Of a stretch of DNA of 64,000 nt, positions 35,400 through 45,835 are shown piece after piece. Source of the DNA: Cycas panzhihuaensis (lineage: Eukaryota; Cycadophyta); contig CM041465.1 in assembly GCA_023213395.1 (NCBI GenBank), forward strand, positions 52,645,741-52,709,740. Reading direction: 5' to 3'. Numbering within the stretch: the first letter of the stretch is position 1; each line of letters starts with the position of its first letter. The position numbers and the translations under genes were made by a program. The notes below the pieces were generated by a model. It saw only the letters and a program-made list of their open reading frames with translations, made no database searches and had not been told where the DNA came from.

Positions 35400-35746
35400 T
35401 GAAGGAGCTAAAGAAGATGGAGACATAGCAGAGCATAATCAAATAATCAAAACATTGTTGTATAAACACATAAGTCTTTGTATTCAATCCATCTTTGAGT
35501 AAGTACATAGCAAATTTCCAATATAGGCAGTGTCTAAAAATACTAAGGTTTTACACCCCTCTAAATATATAGTTTGGAGGAGGAGGAGGGAAACTCCTCA
35601 ACCCCTCAAATTTAAATAATAATAAAATATTACATAACTCAACAACTTAACTCAAACCAACTTTAACCTTACCTGACTTACCTTAATCATGTGTGCACTC
35701 ACATGTGTGAAAGGTGAGAATGGGGTGATGAACATTAATCCCAACA
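35400..35746 (-). repeat. F 3' LTR (347 bp)
   Basis: On the plus strand TGAAGGAGC...CCCAACA. It matches 42310-42653 with scattered substitutions and one short indel near 35577. Confidence 0.95.
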
Positions 35747-35765
35747 TTCTCCCCCTTAATGGTCA
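35747..35765 (-). other. F polypurine tract
   Basis: On the minus strand ATTAAGGGGGAGAA directly precedes the LTR start TGTTGGG. Confidence 0.85.
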
Positions 35766-35861
35766 TCACAAATAACTTTGTCTTTTCTTTAAACTTGTGA
35801 AACTTGAACTTGAAAAAGACTTTGAGTATTTATCTTTTAGCTTAATCATTATTAAGTCGCA

Positions 35862-36467
35862 TCATCCTTTAGTAATGTGTGTCCCTTTACCATTGAGTGA
35901 TTCAAAAAATCTCCAAGTAAATGTAGCTTGATTTGAATAAAAGTAAATAGATACAACTCTAACTTTATCTTCTAGAAGTTTAACTTTGTCTTCTAAAGTC
36001 TTTGTGTTGTGAGTAACTATCATATCATAAGATCTCTCCCTCTTAAATGGAGGATCAACTTCATGTGCAACAAGGTGATCATGCATTTAACTTGAATTAT
36101 CTTCCTTGGTCTTTCCATCATAAATAATCTGCTCAGACATCTGTCTCACATGCTCAATAATATCAAAGTTAAATTCATTTATATTGAAGGTTTCTACCCT
36201 ATAAATAGAATTTAAGGTGTTCCATATGCATTTGGAAGTTGTCATTTCATAAACTTTAGAAAAAACATTATTATCTATAGTGCAAAATAGTATAGCTAAG
36301 GCTTTATTATCTTTTTTAATGTCTTTTTTAATATTAAGATCATGTTCATCTTGTAAGTATTTTTAAAGATTATTTGTAATAAAATAATTTTGTAGTGTTT
36401 TATGCCATTGTGAAAAATTATGGCCATCAAATATAAGGAATTGTATTTTGTTTAGATTGATTGCCAT
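35862..36467 (-). pseudogene. F gag
   Basis: Copia-type gag starting at 36467 with MAINLNKIQFLIFDGHNF then SQWHKTLQNYF, the usual N-terminal gag signature. ATTSKCIWNTL-like core and HVRQMSEQI follow. One in-frame TAA (36087-36089) interrupts the frame, which then continues in the same frame (MHDHLVAHEVDPPFKRERS, then a KTLEDKVKLLEDKV heptad-like stretch) to a stop at 35862. About 200 codons, short for a copia gag, with no zinc knuckle. It would form particles for a non-autonomous element. It lies near the 3' LTR after a very long leader, which is unusual. Confidence 0.8.
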
Positions 36468-36908
36468 TTATATAGAAAACTTTAGTACATAATAAAAAAA
36501 GATATGCTTCTACCGAGTGAACTTTTTGTACTTCTCAACAAAATATATGCCTTTAAAAGGAATCAAAGAACTTAATAAATCAATAAACTTATATAATTTC
36601 AAATATACTCTTTGAAAGAACTATGCAAGTAATCAGAATACCTTTGAAAGTTAAAAAATGCCTTTGGAAAGTAAAATGTATTACCAACTAGATGCAACTT
36701 TTATAAGTGCAATAAGTAACTAAACTTTCTAATAATGATAAATGGAAAATAATGCTTTCAATAAGTGTATGCTTTTAAAATATACTTTGAAATATGCTTT
36801 GAAATATAATGAATATATGAGTAAATTTTGAATATAACGAAGATCTTTTTAAACTATGTAGATATGAAATAAAACTTTGATGATGAAAAATAAAGAATTC
36901 TTAAGCTT

Positions 36909-37892
36909 ATGATTTTTCAAATGAAAAGCCACAAATTTGAGCAAGAAGAGATTCCTCTAGGAATCTCAAACACTATTGAATCCATCCAGAAGAGATTCCT
37001 ATGGTCTAGGATAGAAAGCAAGGATAGGATACATCTGGTGAGCTGGAGCAAAGTCTGTACTCTAAAATGGGTCGGTGGCCTCAATCTGAGAAGGATTTCT
37101 CCCTTCAACATCACTCTCAGGGCAAAGTTGGGCTGGTGATTATTTAAAGGGTGAGAGAAACTATGGGAGAAGATCCTATCAAGAAAATATATTCAAGGGG
37201 GCTCTCTTATAGATAACAATACTTCACTGGTTGGTTCAACTGTCTGGAGGGGCATCCTTAAATCATGGAAAGCTATTAGGGATAGCCTGAAATGGAGATT
37301 GGGAGATGGCAACTCCATAAGATTTTGGGAGGATGCATGGTGTTGCGACAAGGCTCTAAAGGAATACCCAGACCTAGAGCTTATCATGGGTCCTTGTGTC
37401 AGGCATTATACTAAACATGTAAAAGATTATTAGACCGAGAGTGGAAGAAACAAGAACTGGAGGAATTTTGAGGAAATCCAGGGTGAAAGAAGATTGTAGG
37501 AGGGTCTTAATAAGATCAAAAAGGTTATAGGTAAGAGTTACATCCCTAGAACGCCTTCATTGGATTCGATTGTATGGCTATTGAGCTTGTCTGGGGAATA
37601 CACCATTAAACAAGGATATCACTACTTATGCCTAACAAGAGGGGACCGGAGTAATCCAATATTAGAAGGTGTTTGGAGGCTCCCTCTCATCCCTAAGATA
37701 GCTATCTTCTGGTGGACTTGTCTTATGAATAAAATACTCACTGTAGATAACCTCAAAAAGAGAGGCTTTTTGCTAGCCAACAAATGTATACTATGTTGCA
37801 AAGAAGAGAAATCCATGGACCATATCTTCCTTGAGTGTCCTTTCATAAGGGAGGTATGGAGGATGTTGCTTGAGAAATTAGAGGTGTGCTAG
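36909..37892 (+). pseudogene. LINE reverse transcriptase C-terminus and zinc-binding domain
   Basis: Part of ORF2 of LINE G. It is open in stretches (36909-37139 and 37560-37892) with three or four stops between. The zinc-binding block WRLPLIPKIAIFWWTCL.. then CxxC...HIFLECPF is characteristic of plant LINEs (zf-RVT). It would take part in target-primed reverse transcription; here it is truncated and broken. Confidence 0.85.
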
Positions 37893-38075
37893 ATATTCTT
37901 GAAAAAGACTGTTGACCTTTGGCTTGCTTGGAAAAGCCTATTTAGAAGTAGAATCTTAAGCTATATCTAGAAGAGTGCACTTCTGATACTGGCATGGAAC
38001 ATTTGGAAAGAGAGGAACTGAAGGATTTTCTAGGTAAATCAGATGGACTAGATAGCCACCTTTAATAGAATCTAT

Positions 38076-38690
38076 ATGGACATCAGAGAAAATGTCAGAA
38101 ACGTTAAAGAGAAGCACATAACCCTAGCTGAGAATAAGATTTTGCTTAAATGGGGAATAGAGCCTATATTTAAGGTGGTAAAGCCTAGATGTAGCAACTG
38201 GATGCCATTGGAGGGGCTTTGGATTAAAATAAACTTTGATGGGGTGGCAAAAGGGAACCCCAGAGAAGCTAGGGTAGGGGGAATTTGTAGGGACAACAAA
38301 GGTACCCCCATTTGGGCCTTTGCGAATTACTACAAATACCAAACGAACCACTATGCAGAAATGCACACTATGATCAAAGCCCTAAACTTAGCTCTCGAAG
38401 GGGACATTCAGCAACTGGTAATTGAGGGGGATTCAGAGGTAGTTTTAAACATGTTGAAAGGTGTGGCCCTCCCAGACTGGAGATTCTAGCCCATAATTAA
38501 TAATGCGAAGGAGATCATTAAGGGATTAGCAGATATCTGTATAAGGCACACCTTAAGAGAAGGTAACAAAGCAGCTAATTTTTTGGCAAACTGGGGGGTG
38601 AGGTACAAGAAAGGTCAAGTGTGGAGGTGTGATTTTCCTAGGGACCTCATGGTTCTCGTAGAGAAGGATATGGTCTGTAGTAGCTAGCTG
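38076..38690 (+). pseudogene. LINE plant-type RNase H
   Basis: Last domain of LINE G ORF2. Catalytic residues visible: Asp in NFDGVAKGNP, Glu in YAEMHTMI, Asp in EGDSEV; the last acidic residue (Asp/Asn in KAANFLAN) is Asn. One TAG stop at 38487 follows GVALPDWRF, after which the frame continues to MVCSS near 38683. The acquired RNase H is known in plant L1 elements. Confidence 0.85.
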
Positions 38691-38844
38691 CGGGGCTTGT
38701 CCCAACAAACTAGTTCTCTTGCCTAGACCATGGGGTTGTTACAGTCATCTCTGATTTGGTTACACAAAGCTCACTGATATAATAGGTTGTGGGATCCTGT
38801 TTTAAACCCACTCAAAATTTAATTTAATTTTATAAAAAAAAAAA

Positions 38845-40700
38845 GACTTTCTTTTTCAATGCATGAAATCTTTTTGTCTTGATGAAGATATATAATGTTC
38901 AAAATCTTAAATATATAAGTATATTTTTACTTTAGAAAAATAAAGAAGAAACTTCCAAAAAAAAAAGAATTATACATGGTTAAGTTGCAGAAATACTTGG
39001 CTTGTCACTTGTTTTAGATGTATATGATTAATTTCTATTAGAAATCAACTTAAAAGAAGCTATATAAAAGTTAAATAAAAACCTTAAACATATATTATAA
39101 GTGATCAATAAGAAATAAAATAAAGAACTCCTTAAAAAAGTTTAGAAGACAAGCCTATTAGGATATCTTGAATGTTCAAATTAATCAACTTCAAAGCTGT
39201 ACTAAACAATGTCAAAAAATAAGCTAAAATTACACTAATTTGAAGATCAATGAAATATCTAATCAACGAAACTGACCGTTTTGAGAATGGGTTCCTGCAA
39301 ATTAAGATTTTAATGTACAAAAAATGTGGTCAACTTTTTAAAGCTTAATGGGAGCCTGGGACTTAAATATTATGAAATGCTAGTAAAAATCTTACAGAAT
39401 AATGTAAAATGATCAAATACAGTTTAGAGAGCTGGTTAATATACTTTTCAGTTAAAAACTTTGAGAAATAATGTATAAAAGTATGCAATAATAACAAATT
39501 GGAAGATGTTTTGTATCTCAAATTTGATGGCTTCAAAGGTCTATAAGAACACTTTAAAACTTATAAATAATAGTGTTAATTCGAAGAGGAATGAGTCTGC
39601 TTCTTAACAAAATTGACTGACTTGAATTTTGATGTGAAACAGAAAAGTTATAATAAAAATGGTAGTAAGTACTTTTTATATTAATAATCTAAAAGAAGGC
39701 CTTTTTAAAAGGATTGAATTAAACTGATTAGAAACAGATCAAATCAACTCCAAATATGGCAAATAACTAGTCTAAATTATACCTCAGAAAATTATAGACT
39801 TAACGGGATAGGTTTCGTCAGAAATTGATACTCGAGTGAAGAGATATTGAAGAAATTAGCTAGGTACCTTATGTTTAAAAATAAATAAATGAAAATAAAA
39901 AGAAAAATATTATAAAGGTTAAGTTGGTCCCTTTAACAAACAAACTATGGGTCACATGGGCTAATGTGACTGGGGGCACAACTTTTAAGAGGACTTAAGC
40001 CTTATACACGAATTTCAAAATGTATACAATATAATTTATTTTTTTTAAAACTTTATAAAATAAAATTATAAAAATAAATCAAAATGTCGTCATCATCGTG
40101 ATCATGCAGATGGAAAAACAGGTGACATACACTTATGAAATCAATTATCAAATTGATAAAATGATAAAAAATAAGGGGCATGCATAGCGTTGTTGCCTTA
40201 GAATCTGAATATACAAAAAATGGACCCAATACACAGATACACCATGTATCTATGGGTGTGGCCCAAGATTTACAACACCTAATTGTTGTATTGTCTAATG
40301 AGGACCCACTGCTGCTGATGATGATAATTAGATAGCTACCACGATGGAGGAAAGATTATATACTCTTCACATGTTGCCAAGTGTGCACCATTAATTATCT
40401 CTTTGGACGGATGAGCAGCCGAAGATAGGAAGACCAGGTGTTCCACTAGTTTTCTGACTGGCAACGTTTCAATGAAGCTTGTTAGCAGTCCTTAATCCTG
40501 CTTTCATAATAAGAGTTCATGGCAGGAGAAGTGTTTTTGGTATGTGGGATATTTTGTACACTCTATTAGAGCCTTATTTTCCCCTTAATATGAATTAAGG
40601 TTCAATCAAAGTCTAATGTATAAATTACAATAGAAAGTTGTCATGGGCTACAACAAAGTGGAATGATCACGGCATATATTAGAGGGATTATAAGAGTGAG
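38845..40700. other. F leader, noncoding part
   Basis: AT-rich sequence between the LINE poly(A) and the antisense reading frames. No transposon coding similarity on either strand. Homopolymer runs only. Confidence 0.45.
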
Positions 40701-40808
40701 AATTTGGCCTAAGAATTCAGTCAAGGGAGAGTTATTTATAGCGAGAAATTTGTTGAATTAATGTCACGGTTAGGGTTAATTCAGGGGAAATCTTAGCAGT
40801 GAAATAGA

Positions 40809-41081
40809 ATGGCAAATCGTCCTCTACAAATTGATTGGAGCAAGGTATATGCTGCCAAAGATGATGCTGTGGAACTAGAAATCATATACAAAGATGGAGA
40901 AGAGGATATGGATTCTGCTTATAGGTTTGACGAGCTAATAGAAGCCCAACTAGATGGGAAAATTAACAAGATAGAAAAAATTGGCCTCAATTTAAAGTTG
41001 ACCAATGGAGGTGAGAAGCTCAGTATCAATCTCGAGAAGCTTAAAGCTGAGAGAGAATGCAGGAGATGGTCTCAATGGTAA
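40809..41081 (+). CDS. Unrecognised 90-residue reading frame, antisense in F (possible captured gene fragment)
   Basis: An open frame with a good start context (AGAATGGC) and no stop for 90 codons, among sequence that is otherwise saturated with stops. It starts MANRPLQIDWSKVY and is rich in Glu, Asp, Lys and Leu; I recognise no domain. Predicted soluble, no signal peptide or membrane segment. The upstream 300 bp has promoter-like AT-rich sequence with TTATTTATAG at about 40733. A donor-like CAATG/GTAAAA sits at the frame end. It lies antisense in copia F, as expected for a captured host gene piece. It could also be chance. Confidence 0.4.
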   Translation: MANRPLQIDWSKVYAAKDDAVELEIIYKDGEEDMDSAYRFDELIEAQLDGKINKIEKIGLNLKLTNGGEKLSINLEKLKAERECRRWSQW

Positions 41082-41232
41082 AATTCTACCACTAAGAGTA
41101 GAAGGCTTATTATAGTTCAAAGGGTTGAGACCACTGTGCTGTGCATATGACATTAACAACTTACAGTCATGTCCTACAATGCCTGATTATCCAAGACAGA
41201 CATCAGCTTGGTCCAGTTTGGTTGTTGGATAG

Positions 41233-41538
41233 CAAAGAAAATTGAAGCTAGATAAGAACAATAATACAGATAATGCAACTAATGATTTTGTTGATGAAAT
41301 GGAGTATCTTAGTCCTAAGAGATGCAAGAAGTCAATAGGAAGTGGTCAGCACCATTTAAATAATAGACAAACTAAAAACTCTAGGTTCTCTACTAGAGAA
41401 TTTTATAGTCATTGTAATTACTCAACTGATGAGGACGAGTACAAAAATCTTCTAAGTAGTAGTAAGAAATCCAGATCAGAGGGTGAGGGCCAAAAAATAG
41501 AAGACCAATACAATGTAATACGATCTTATCACTCATAA
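41233..41538 (+). CDS. Second unrecognised reading frame, antisense in F
   Basis: About 100 codons open to a TAA at 41536, with no ATG near its start, as expected for an internal or last exon. Composition is polar: Asn/Asp-rich start, then EYLSPKRCKK, then an acidic/Ser stretch (STDEDEY..SSSKKSRSEGEG), reminiscent of disordered nuclear proteins. No domain recognised. It follows the 40809 frame on the same strand at about 150 bp; joining the two by a simple GT-AG intron does not keep the frame with the sites I tried, so any exon pairing is uncertain. Confidence 0.35.
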   Translation, partial: QRKLKLDKNNNTDNATNDFVDEMEYLSPKRCKKSIGSGQHHLNNRQTKNSRFSTREFYSHCNYSTDEDEYKNLLSSSKKSRSEGEGQKIEDQYNVIRSYHS

Positions 41539-41539
41539 T

Positions 41540-42296
41540 ATTAATGGAGGAATATTTAAGCAAAAAATATTTACATATAAATTCAAAAAAAACTTGGTAA
41601 AGTGATAGTGACTAGTTTATAGAGAGTTGCCTTCCAAGGATGAAATCTTCTTTCACAGAAGGTGAAACTTTGAACTGATTTCTCTAGTAGATAGATCAGC
41701 TTGCTAGGATCCCAATAAGCAGTTATATAAAGTACTTTTGTCAAGTGGATGAAGAGATAGATCAGTAAAAAGAATATCAACCTATGCTTACCTAAAACCT
41801 AAAAAAATGGTTAATAGACCATAAAACTTATAGTATAACTTCTCCAAGAAACTTATTAGGCTAAATATGCACCAAATATTGCATAGATCTGGAGAAAAAA
41901 AAAAATTGAATAAATGGACCAAATATACCAAAAATGGTCAAATATTTAACAAAATATATAAAACTTGTTAATAAAACTTCATAAAGTGATGAAATCTTGA
42001 ATATTTGCTAATTGTAGCCATGATCCTGTACATATTTATAAAAATATGTGTTATTTTACAAATATAAATCAGAAATAGTCAGATCTTTGATGAAAAATAG
42101 TATAAGAAACTGCTAAAAAACTTTATAGAAAATGAATATAACCAATATTTTGGCTTGTCATGAGTAGATCTACTTCAGACTCTAATGAATCTTCTTTCTT
42201 CTCAAAAAAAACTTTAACAGGCCAAAATCTGAGCAAATGCAAGTATAGGCAAAGGCTTTGATACTAAATGAAAGAGCAACAGGCCAGCAATCTAAG
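41540..42296. other. F leader, primer-site side
   Basis: About 750 bp of AT-rich sequence between the second antisense frame and the F primer site. No coding similarity seen. Confidence 0.45.
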
Positions 42297-42308
42297 CTCT
42301 GATACCAA
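42297..42308 (-). other. F primer-binding site (initiator tRNA-Met)
   Basis: On the minus strand TGGTATCAGAGC, the standard site for plant initiator tRNA-Met, one base from the LTR end at 42310. Confidence 0.92.
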
Positions 42309-42309
42309 A

Positions 42310-42653
42310 TGAAGGAGCTAAAGAAGATGGAGATAGAGTAGATCATAATCAAATAATCAAAACATTGTTGCATAAATACATAAGCCTTTGTATTCAATCC
42401 ATCTTTGAGTGAGTACATAGAAAATTTCCAATATAGGCGGTGTCTGAAAACACTAGGGTTGCACACCTCTCCAAATATATAGTTTGGGGGAGGAGGGAAA
42501 CTCCTCAACCCCTAAAATTCAAATAATAATAAAATATTATATAACTCAACAACTTAACTCAAATCAACTTTAACCTTACCTGACTTACGTTAATCATATG
42601 TACACTCATATATGTGAAAGGTGATAGTGGGGTGATGAACATTAACCCCAATA
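42310..42653 (-). repeat. F 5' LTR (344 bp)
   Basis: Partner of 35400-35746. The outer end reads ..CCAATA instead of CCAACA (TG mutated to TA in element direction). Confidence 0.95.
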
Positions 42654-42658
42654 TTATG
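42654..42658. repeat. Target-site duplication TTATG (right) of F
   Basis: Exact repeat of 35395-35399. Removing F and one copy restores the Tat-E LTR as seen in its 3' partner (TTATGCCTAG at 57705-57714). Confidence 0.95.
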
Positions 42659-43021
42659 CCTAGTTTTCCTAAACACTTATGCTTGCATCTATTACTTTAG
42701 CCTATGATGACTCAGGACAAACATCACATGGTACCCCATGGCCCTCCACCATGCCTCCACAACATCGTTAAGTACTCTTGGCTCTGACAACTTACTTTTG
42801 GGCATAATGTAATACCTAATGACCCATTTAGGCTTGATCACTCTCCCTACTTACCACACATTGGGGCTTAGTTGCCATCTTTTTCTTTCTTATCATGGTC
42901 CCACCAATACCTAAAATCTCCTAGTCACCCCAACAACTCACTATTTTACTTTTTTGGGGTTTGTAACCCCACTTTTTAGGAGCCTTCTAGGTTCCCCTTT
43001 CATTTTTCACCTTGTTTTGAG

Positions 43022-43088
43022 CACACCGTGGTACTGTTCATAGTACTATGGCAAACTCTGTAGTACTATGAAGTTTGGCATGATGCAA
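43022..43088 (+). repeat. Palindrome-rich U3 block, Tat-E 5' LTR
   Basis: ACCGTGGTACTGTTCATAGT.. then GCAAACTCTGTAGTAC.. and AGTTTGGCATGATGCAA. Over 39 bp it matches the block upstream of the Tat-B antisense PMD ORF at 33 positions. Confidence 0.65.
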
Positions 43089-43211
43089 CTATCCATTATT
43101 AGTTTTTGGTATGGCAATAGTGAATTACACATTAATTATGAAACTGATATATGGCATCGAGTTGTTTCCTACCTAGGTTGATCCTTAATCGCTTGGTAGG
43201 TTAGGGTTGGG

Positions 43212-43218
43212 TATAAAA
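43212..43218 (+). promoter_or_regulatory. TATA box, Tat-E 5' LTR
   Basis: TATAAAA in GGTTGGGTATAAAAACCC, conserved in the 3' LTR at 58270-58276. Confidence 0.7.
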
Positions 43219-44529
43219 ACCCAATTTTTATCTCATTTGTCCTCTTCTTGGCTTACTTTTAGAAAGAAAGAATCCTCTCCTTCAGTTGCCTCCTACTGTC
43301 CACTCTTGCTTCTTCTTTCCTGAGGGAAGAAACCTTAAGTTATAGGTCTACAATAGTCTGATCCAGATAGGTCCTCATCTCAAGTTCTCCTTCAATTCAT
43401 TTTCATCAAGTTTTCTTTATAAGTTTCACTCCCTCTTCACGCTGTTGAAGGGATCTCTCATCCATCCTTCAAGGGAGACCCCTTCTCTAGCTACCTTATA
43501 AGGTAAAAAACTTTTTCAAACTAGTTTCAGTAGGGATTTTTTAGGCCTACATTTTGTTGTCTCTTTCTTTTTGTAATGGTATTTCTTACACATTGTTCAA
43601 TTTTTTTATAAATCCTTTTTATACACTCCTCCTTTAGAAGGTAAACCCTTCTTCCTATCAGCTTATTCCATTGATATCTTAAGGTTTCTCCTAGGTTTCT
43701 ACCAAGAAGGTTGAGGGAAAAGATTGCAGAATTGGGAGAAAGGAGTTTGAGGCTAGGGTTCTAACCCTCTTAGCTGTCTCTTCTAGGGCAGCCCCCTACC
43801 CTTTGCAACTTTTTTCACCCTATACCTATCTTGCACACGTAGAAACCCTTAAGGGATGGTATTCCACTAGTTGTAGTATTAACAACTACTTGCAAAGCCT
43901 ACAACCAACTCCCACATGACACTAAAATTTGATTTTTTTTGTAGCAATTCTTTGTAGTTTGGAAATTTCTAGCTACATCTTGAAAAATCTTGCAAAAGTT
44001 GCATGTTGTAACTTTTGTAACATTTACAGCTTTTGCATGTTTTGCAACTTTTATTATTCACAACCTTTGTTGTCTTTCCTATTGCTTAGAAGCCTTAACG
44101 TCTTACTTGATCCACTAGTTTAGAGCACTTGGGTATGTGGAGGTGTTTTACTTAGAGGGCTAGCCATTCTAAGGCTATCTTTCTCTCCCTTGCTACCCCC
44201 CTTTCTCCCATGGTTGTTTGAGCATTTTACATGCATATAAAGAAGTTTGAATCACACATTATGTTTATTTAAAAAAGCATTTACATAAGATCACATTCTT
44301 CTCTTTTAGCAAGCACATACATACATATATGAATGTATAGTTACTCTTATATATATCTAGCACCCATGGGAGGGAAAACTAACTTATTGTATAGGTCTTG
44401 CTTTTGAGGTAAGCAAGGATCATCATGAAAGGTATGGATATTCATTTTATTTTTACTACTTTACTTTGAGCTTTCTTTTTTTGTTACAACTCCTTTTCTT
44501 TTGGTTTCTTTCTGCACTAGCTCTTGGGG

Positions 44530-44539
44530 AAGGTAAGGA
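44530..44539 (+). promoter_or_regulatory. Splice-donor-like site, Tat-E 5' LTR
   Basis: CTTGGGGAAG/GTAAGGAAGC, break at 44532/44533, about 1.32 kb after the TATA box. Same position and sequence in the 3' LTR (59565/59566) and in the Tat-A and Tat-B LTRs. Confidence 0.55.
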
Positions 44540-45677
44540 AGCCCCGCTGGTATCTCTCCTACAACACCAACTGTGGTGAGGAGTATTAGGTGGGTGAAAG
44601 AGGATCATAAAAAAGGAGAAGAGTTTGCTATATCAGCCATCCCAAGACCAGGTGTACCTCCTCCTATCTTGTCTTCATTCTCATCCTTCTCCCCCTTTTT
44701 GGAAAAAAAAAGAGAAAAGGAAAGGTTACATTTACTTTTTTTCTTATGTATTGCTCATTAGGGAAAGAAATGGCCCCTTTGCAATTGTAGGTATTAACCT
44801 CACTAGTGAAGCATTTTCCCATCTTTGTTATATTCCTATTCCCTTTTTGTGCATGATTCTTGCATCTAATAGGGTAAGGGTACAAAGGGTTATGAGCTCT
44901 TCTATCACTACCTTTTATTTTGCATGCACTACTAGGGTAGTTTGCACTAGCTACTATACTCTTTTTATTCCTTATCCTCTTGGTTCCTTTACTTTTTATT
45001 ATCATTTGTAAAAGAAGAGAGAGAGAGGCAAGAAACATAAGAGGGCCTTATTATTATTATTATTATTTTCTTCTTCTTTAATTCACAATAAATTAGAAAT
45101 AGTAATACTTCATAACACCACACTACTCACTATAAAATAAGACAAAGATACATTGCATAGCACCTTACACACCTAGCTATCCATCTAGGGCATCGCTACC
45201 TTAGGAGCACCCTACTCTAGGTGCCTCCTTCGGTAAGGTATCATCTTGTCTTACCTCCATTTAGGAGTTGGTCCTTCTACCTAACCTTGTCTTTGCATTT
45301 TTGTGATTCGTTACTCCTTTATTACCTTTAGGTATCCCTTTCTTTATTAGGGTCTATCTCCTTGTTTTCCCTCTTTCCTGGGAGAAGCATCTTTTCATCC
45401 TATCTCTCCTTCCTTAGCTAGTCAGGATAGGAGAGTCCCTTTGAGGCTACTCAGCAAGCCAAGGGAGCCCCTTTGCCCATCTCGAATCTGAGAAGGTACT
45501 CATCATAAGGGAAGATTTATGTGCCATTTATAGGTCCTCAAACCTACATTTTGATGCACGTATGCCCTTTATAGGTAATCCTTTCTTCTGCTTCCAAGGA
45601 CCTTTTAGCCCCATGATTGCAGAATATATAGGTTTGATCCCCTTGTATCTAGTGACCCCCTAGAGGTGCGCTTCCAC

Positions 45678-45696
45678 TGGTGACCACACTGGGGAC
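45678..45696 (+). other. Tat-E primer-binding site
   Basis: TGGTGACCACACTGGGGAC, one base after the LTR end at 45676. Confidence 0.82.
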
Positions 45697-45835
45697 TCAT
45701 CAGTAAAAGGTCTATCCTAGTTTCCTTTTTTTTGGTGCTACCCCTCCTTTGGTAGTCCTTCTTGATTCATTGGGTAACCCCCAACATCTTCCATTCTGTT
45801 ACCCCTCTTTTTTCCAAATCTTAAGAAGGACTTGT

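Larger units (their letters stand above)
36900..38844 (+). mobile_element. G, 5'-truncated L1-type LINE inside F
   Basis: The 3' part of a plant L1-type LINE, antisense to F. Motifs: IPLGISNTIESIQKRFLW and GGLNLRRIS (C-terminal reverse transcriptase), the zinc-binding reverse-transcriptase tail with CILCCKEEKSMDHIFLECPF (about 37780-37840), then a plant-type RNase H (INFDGVAKGNPREARVGG at about 38225, MHTMIKALNLAL, EGDSEVVLNML, ending with EGNKAANFLAN near 38570). It ends in TATA followed by 11 A at 38834-38844. The 5' boundary is approximate. A weak candidate target duplication is TTTTTCAA..ATGAAA near 36910 against 38851-38867. Confidence 0.85.
35400..42653 (-). mobile_element. F, gag-only Ty1/copia-type element (7.25 kb)
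   Basis: LTRs at 35400-35746 and 42310-42653, perfect TTATG duplication (35395-35399 and 42654-42658), initiator tRNA-Met primer site and purine tract place it on the minus strand. The only element gene I can see is a short gag next to the 3' LTR. No pol is present, so it is non-autonomous. The leader half carries two antisense reading frames unlike transposon proteins, and a LINE is inserted in the middle. Confidence 0.9.
42659..45676 (+). repeat. Tat-E 5' LTR, part 2
   Basis: Continues the LTR and matches 57711-60884. It contains the palindrome-type block (43022-43088), TATAAAA (43212-43218), the donor-like site (44532/44533) and ends GAGGTGCGCTTCCA before the primer site. Reassembled length is about 3.17 kb, against 3.32 kb for the 3' LTR. 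Confidence 0.92.

Noticed and set aside
36900-38844. Possible host gene because of good open frames and a zinc-binding block.
   Set aside because: C-terminal reverse transcriptase, zf-RVT-type block, RNase H and poly(A) end are those of a 5'-truncated LINE.
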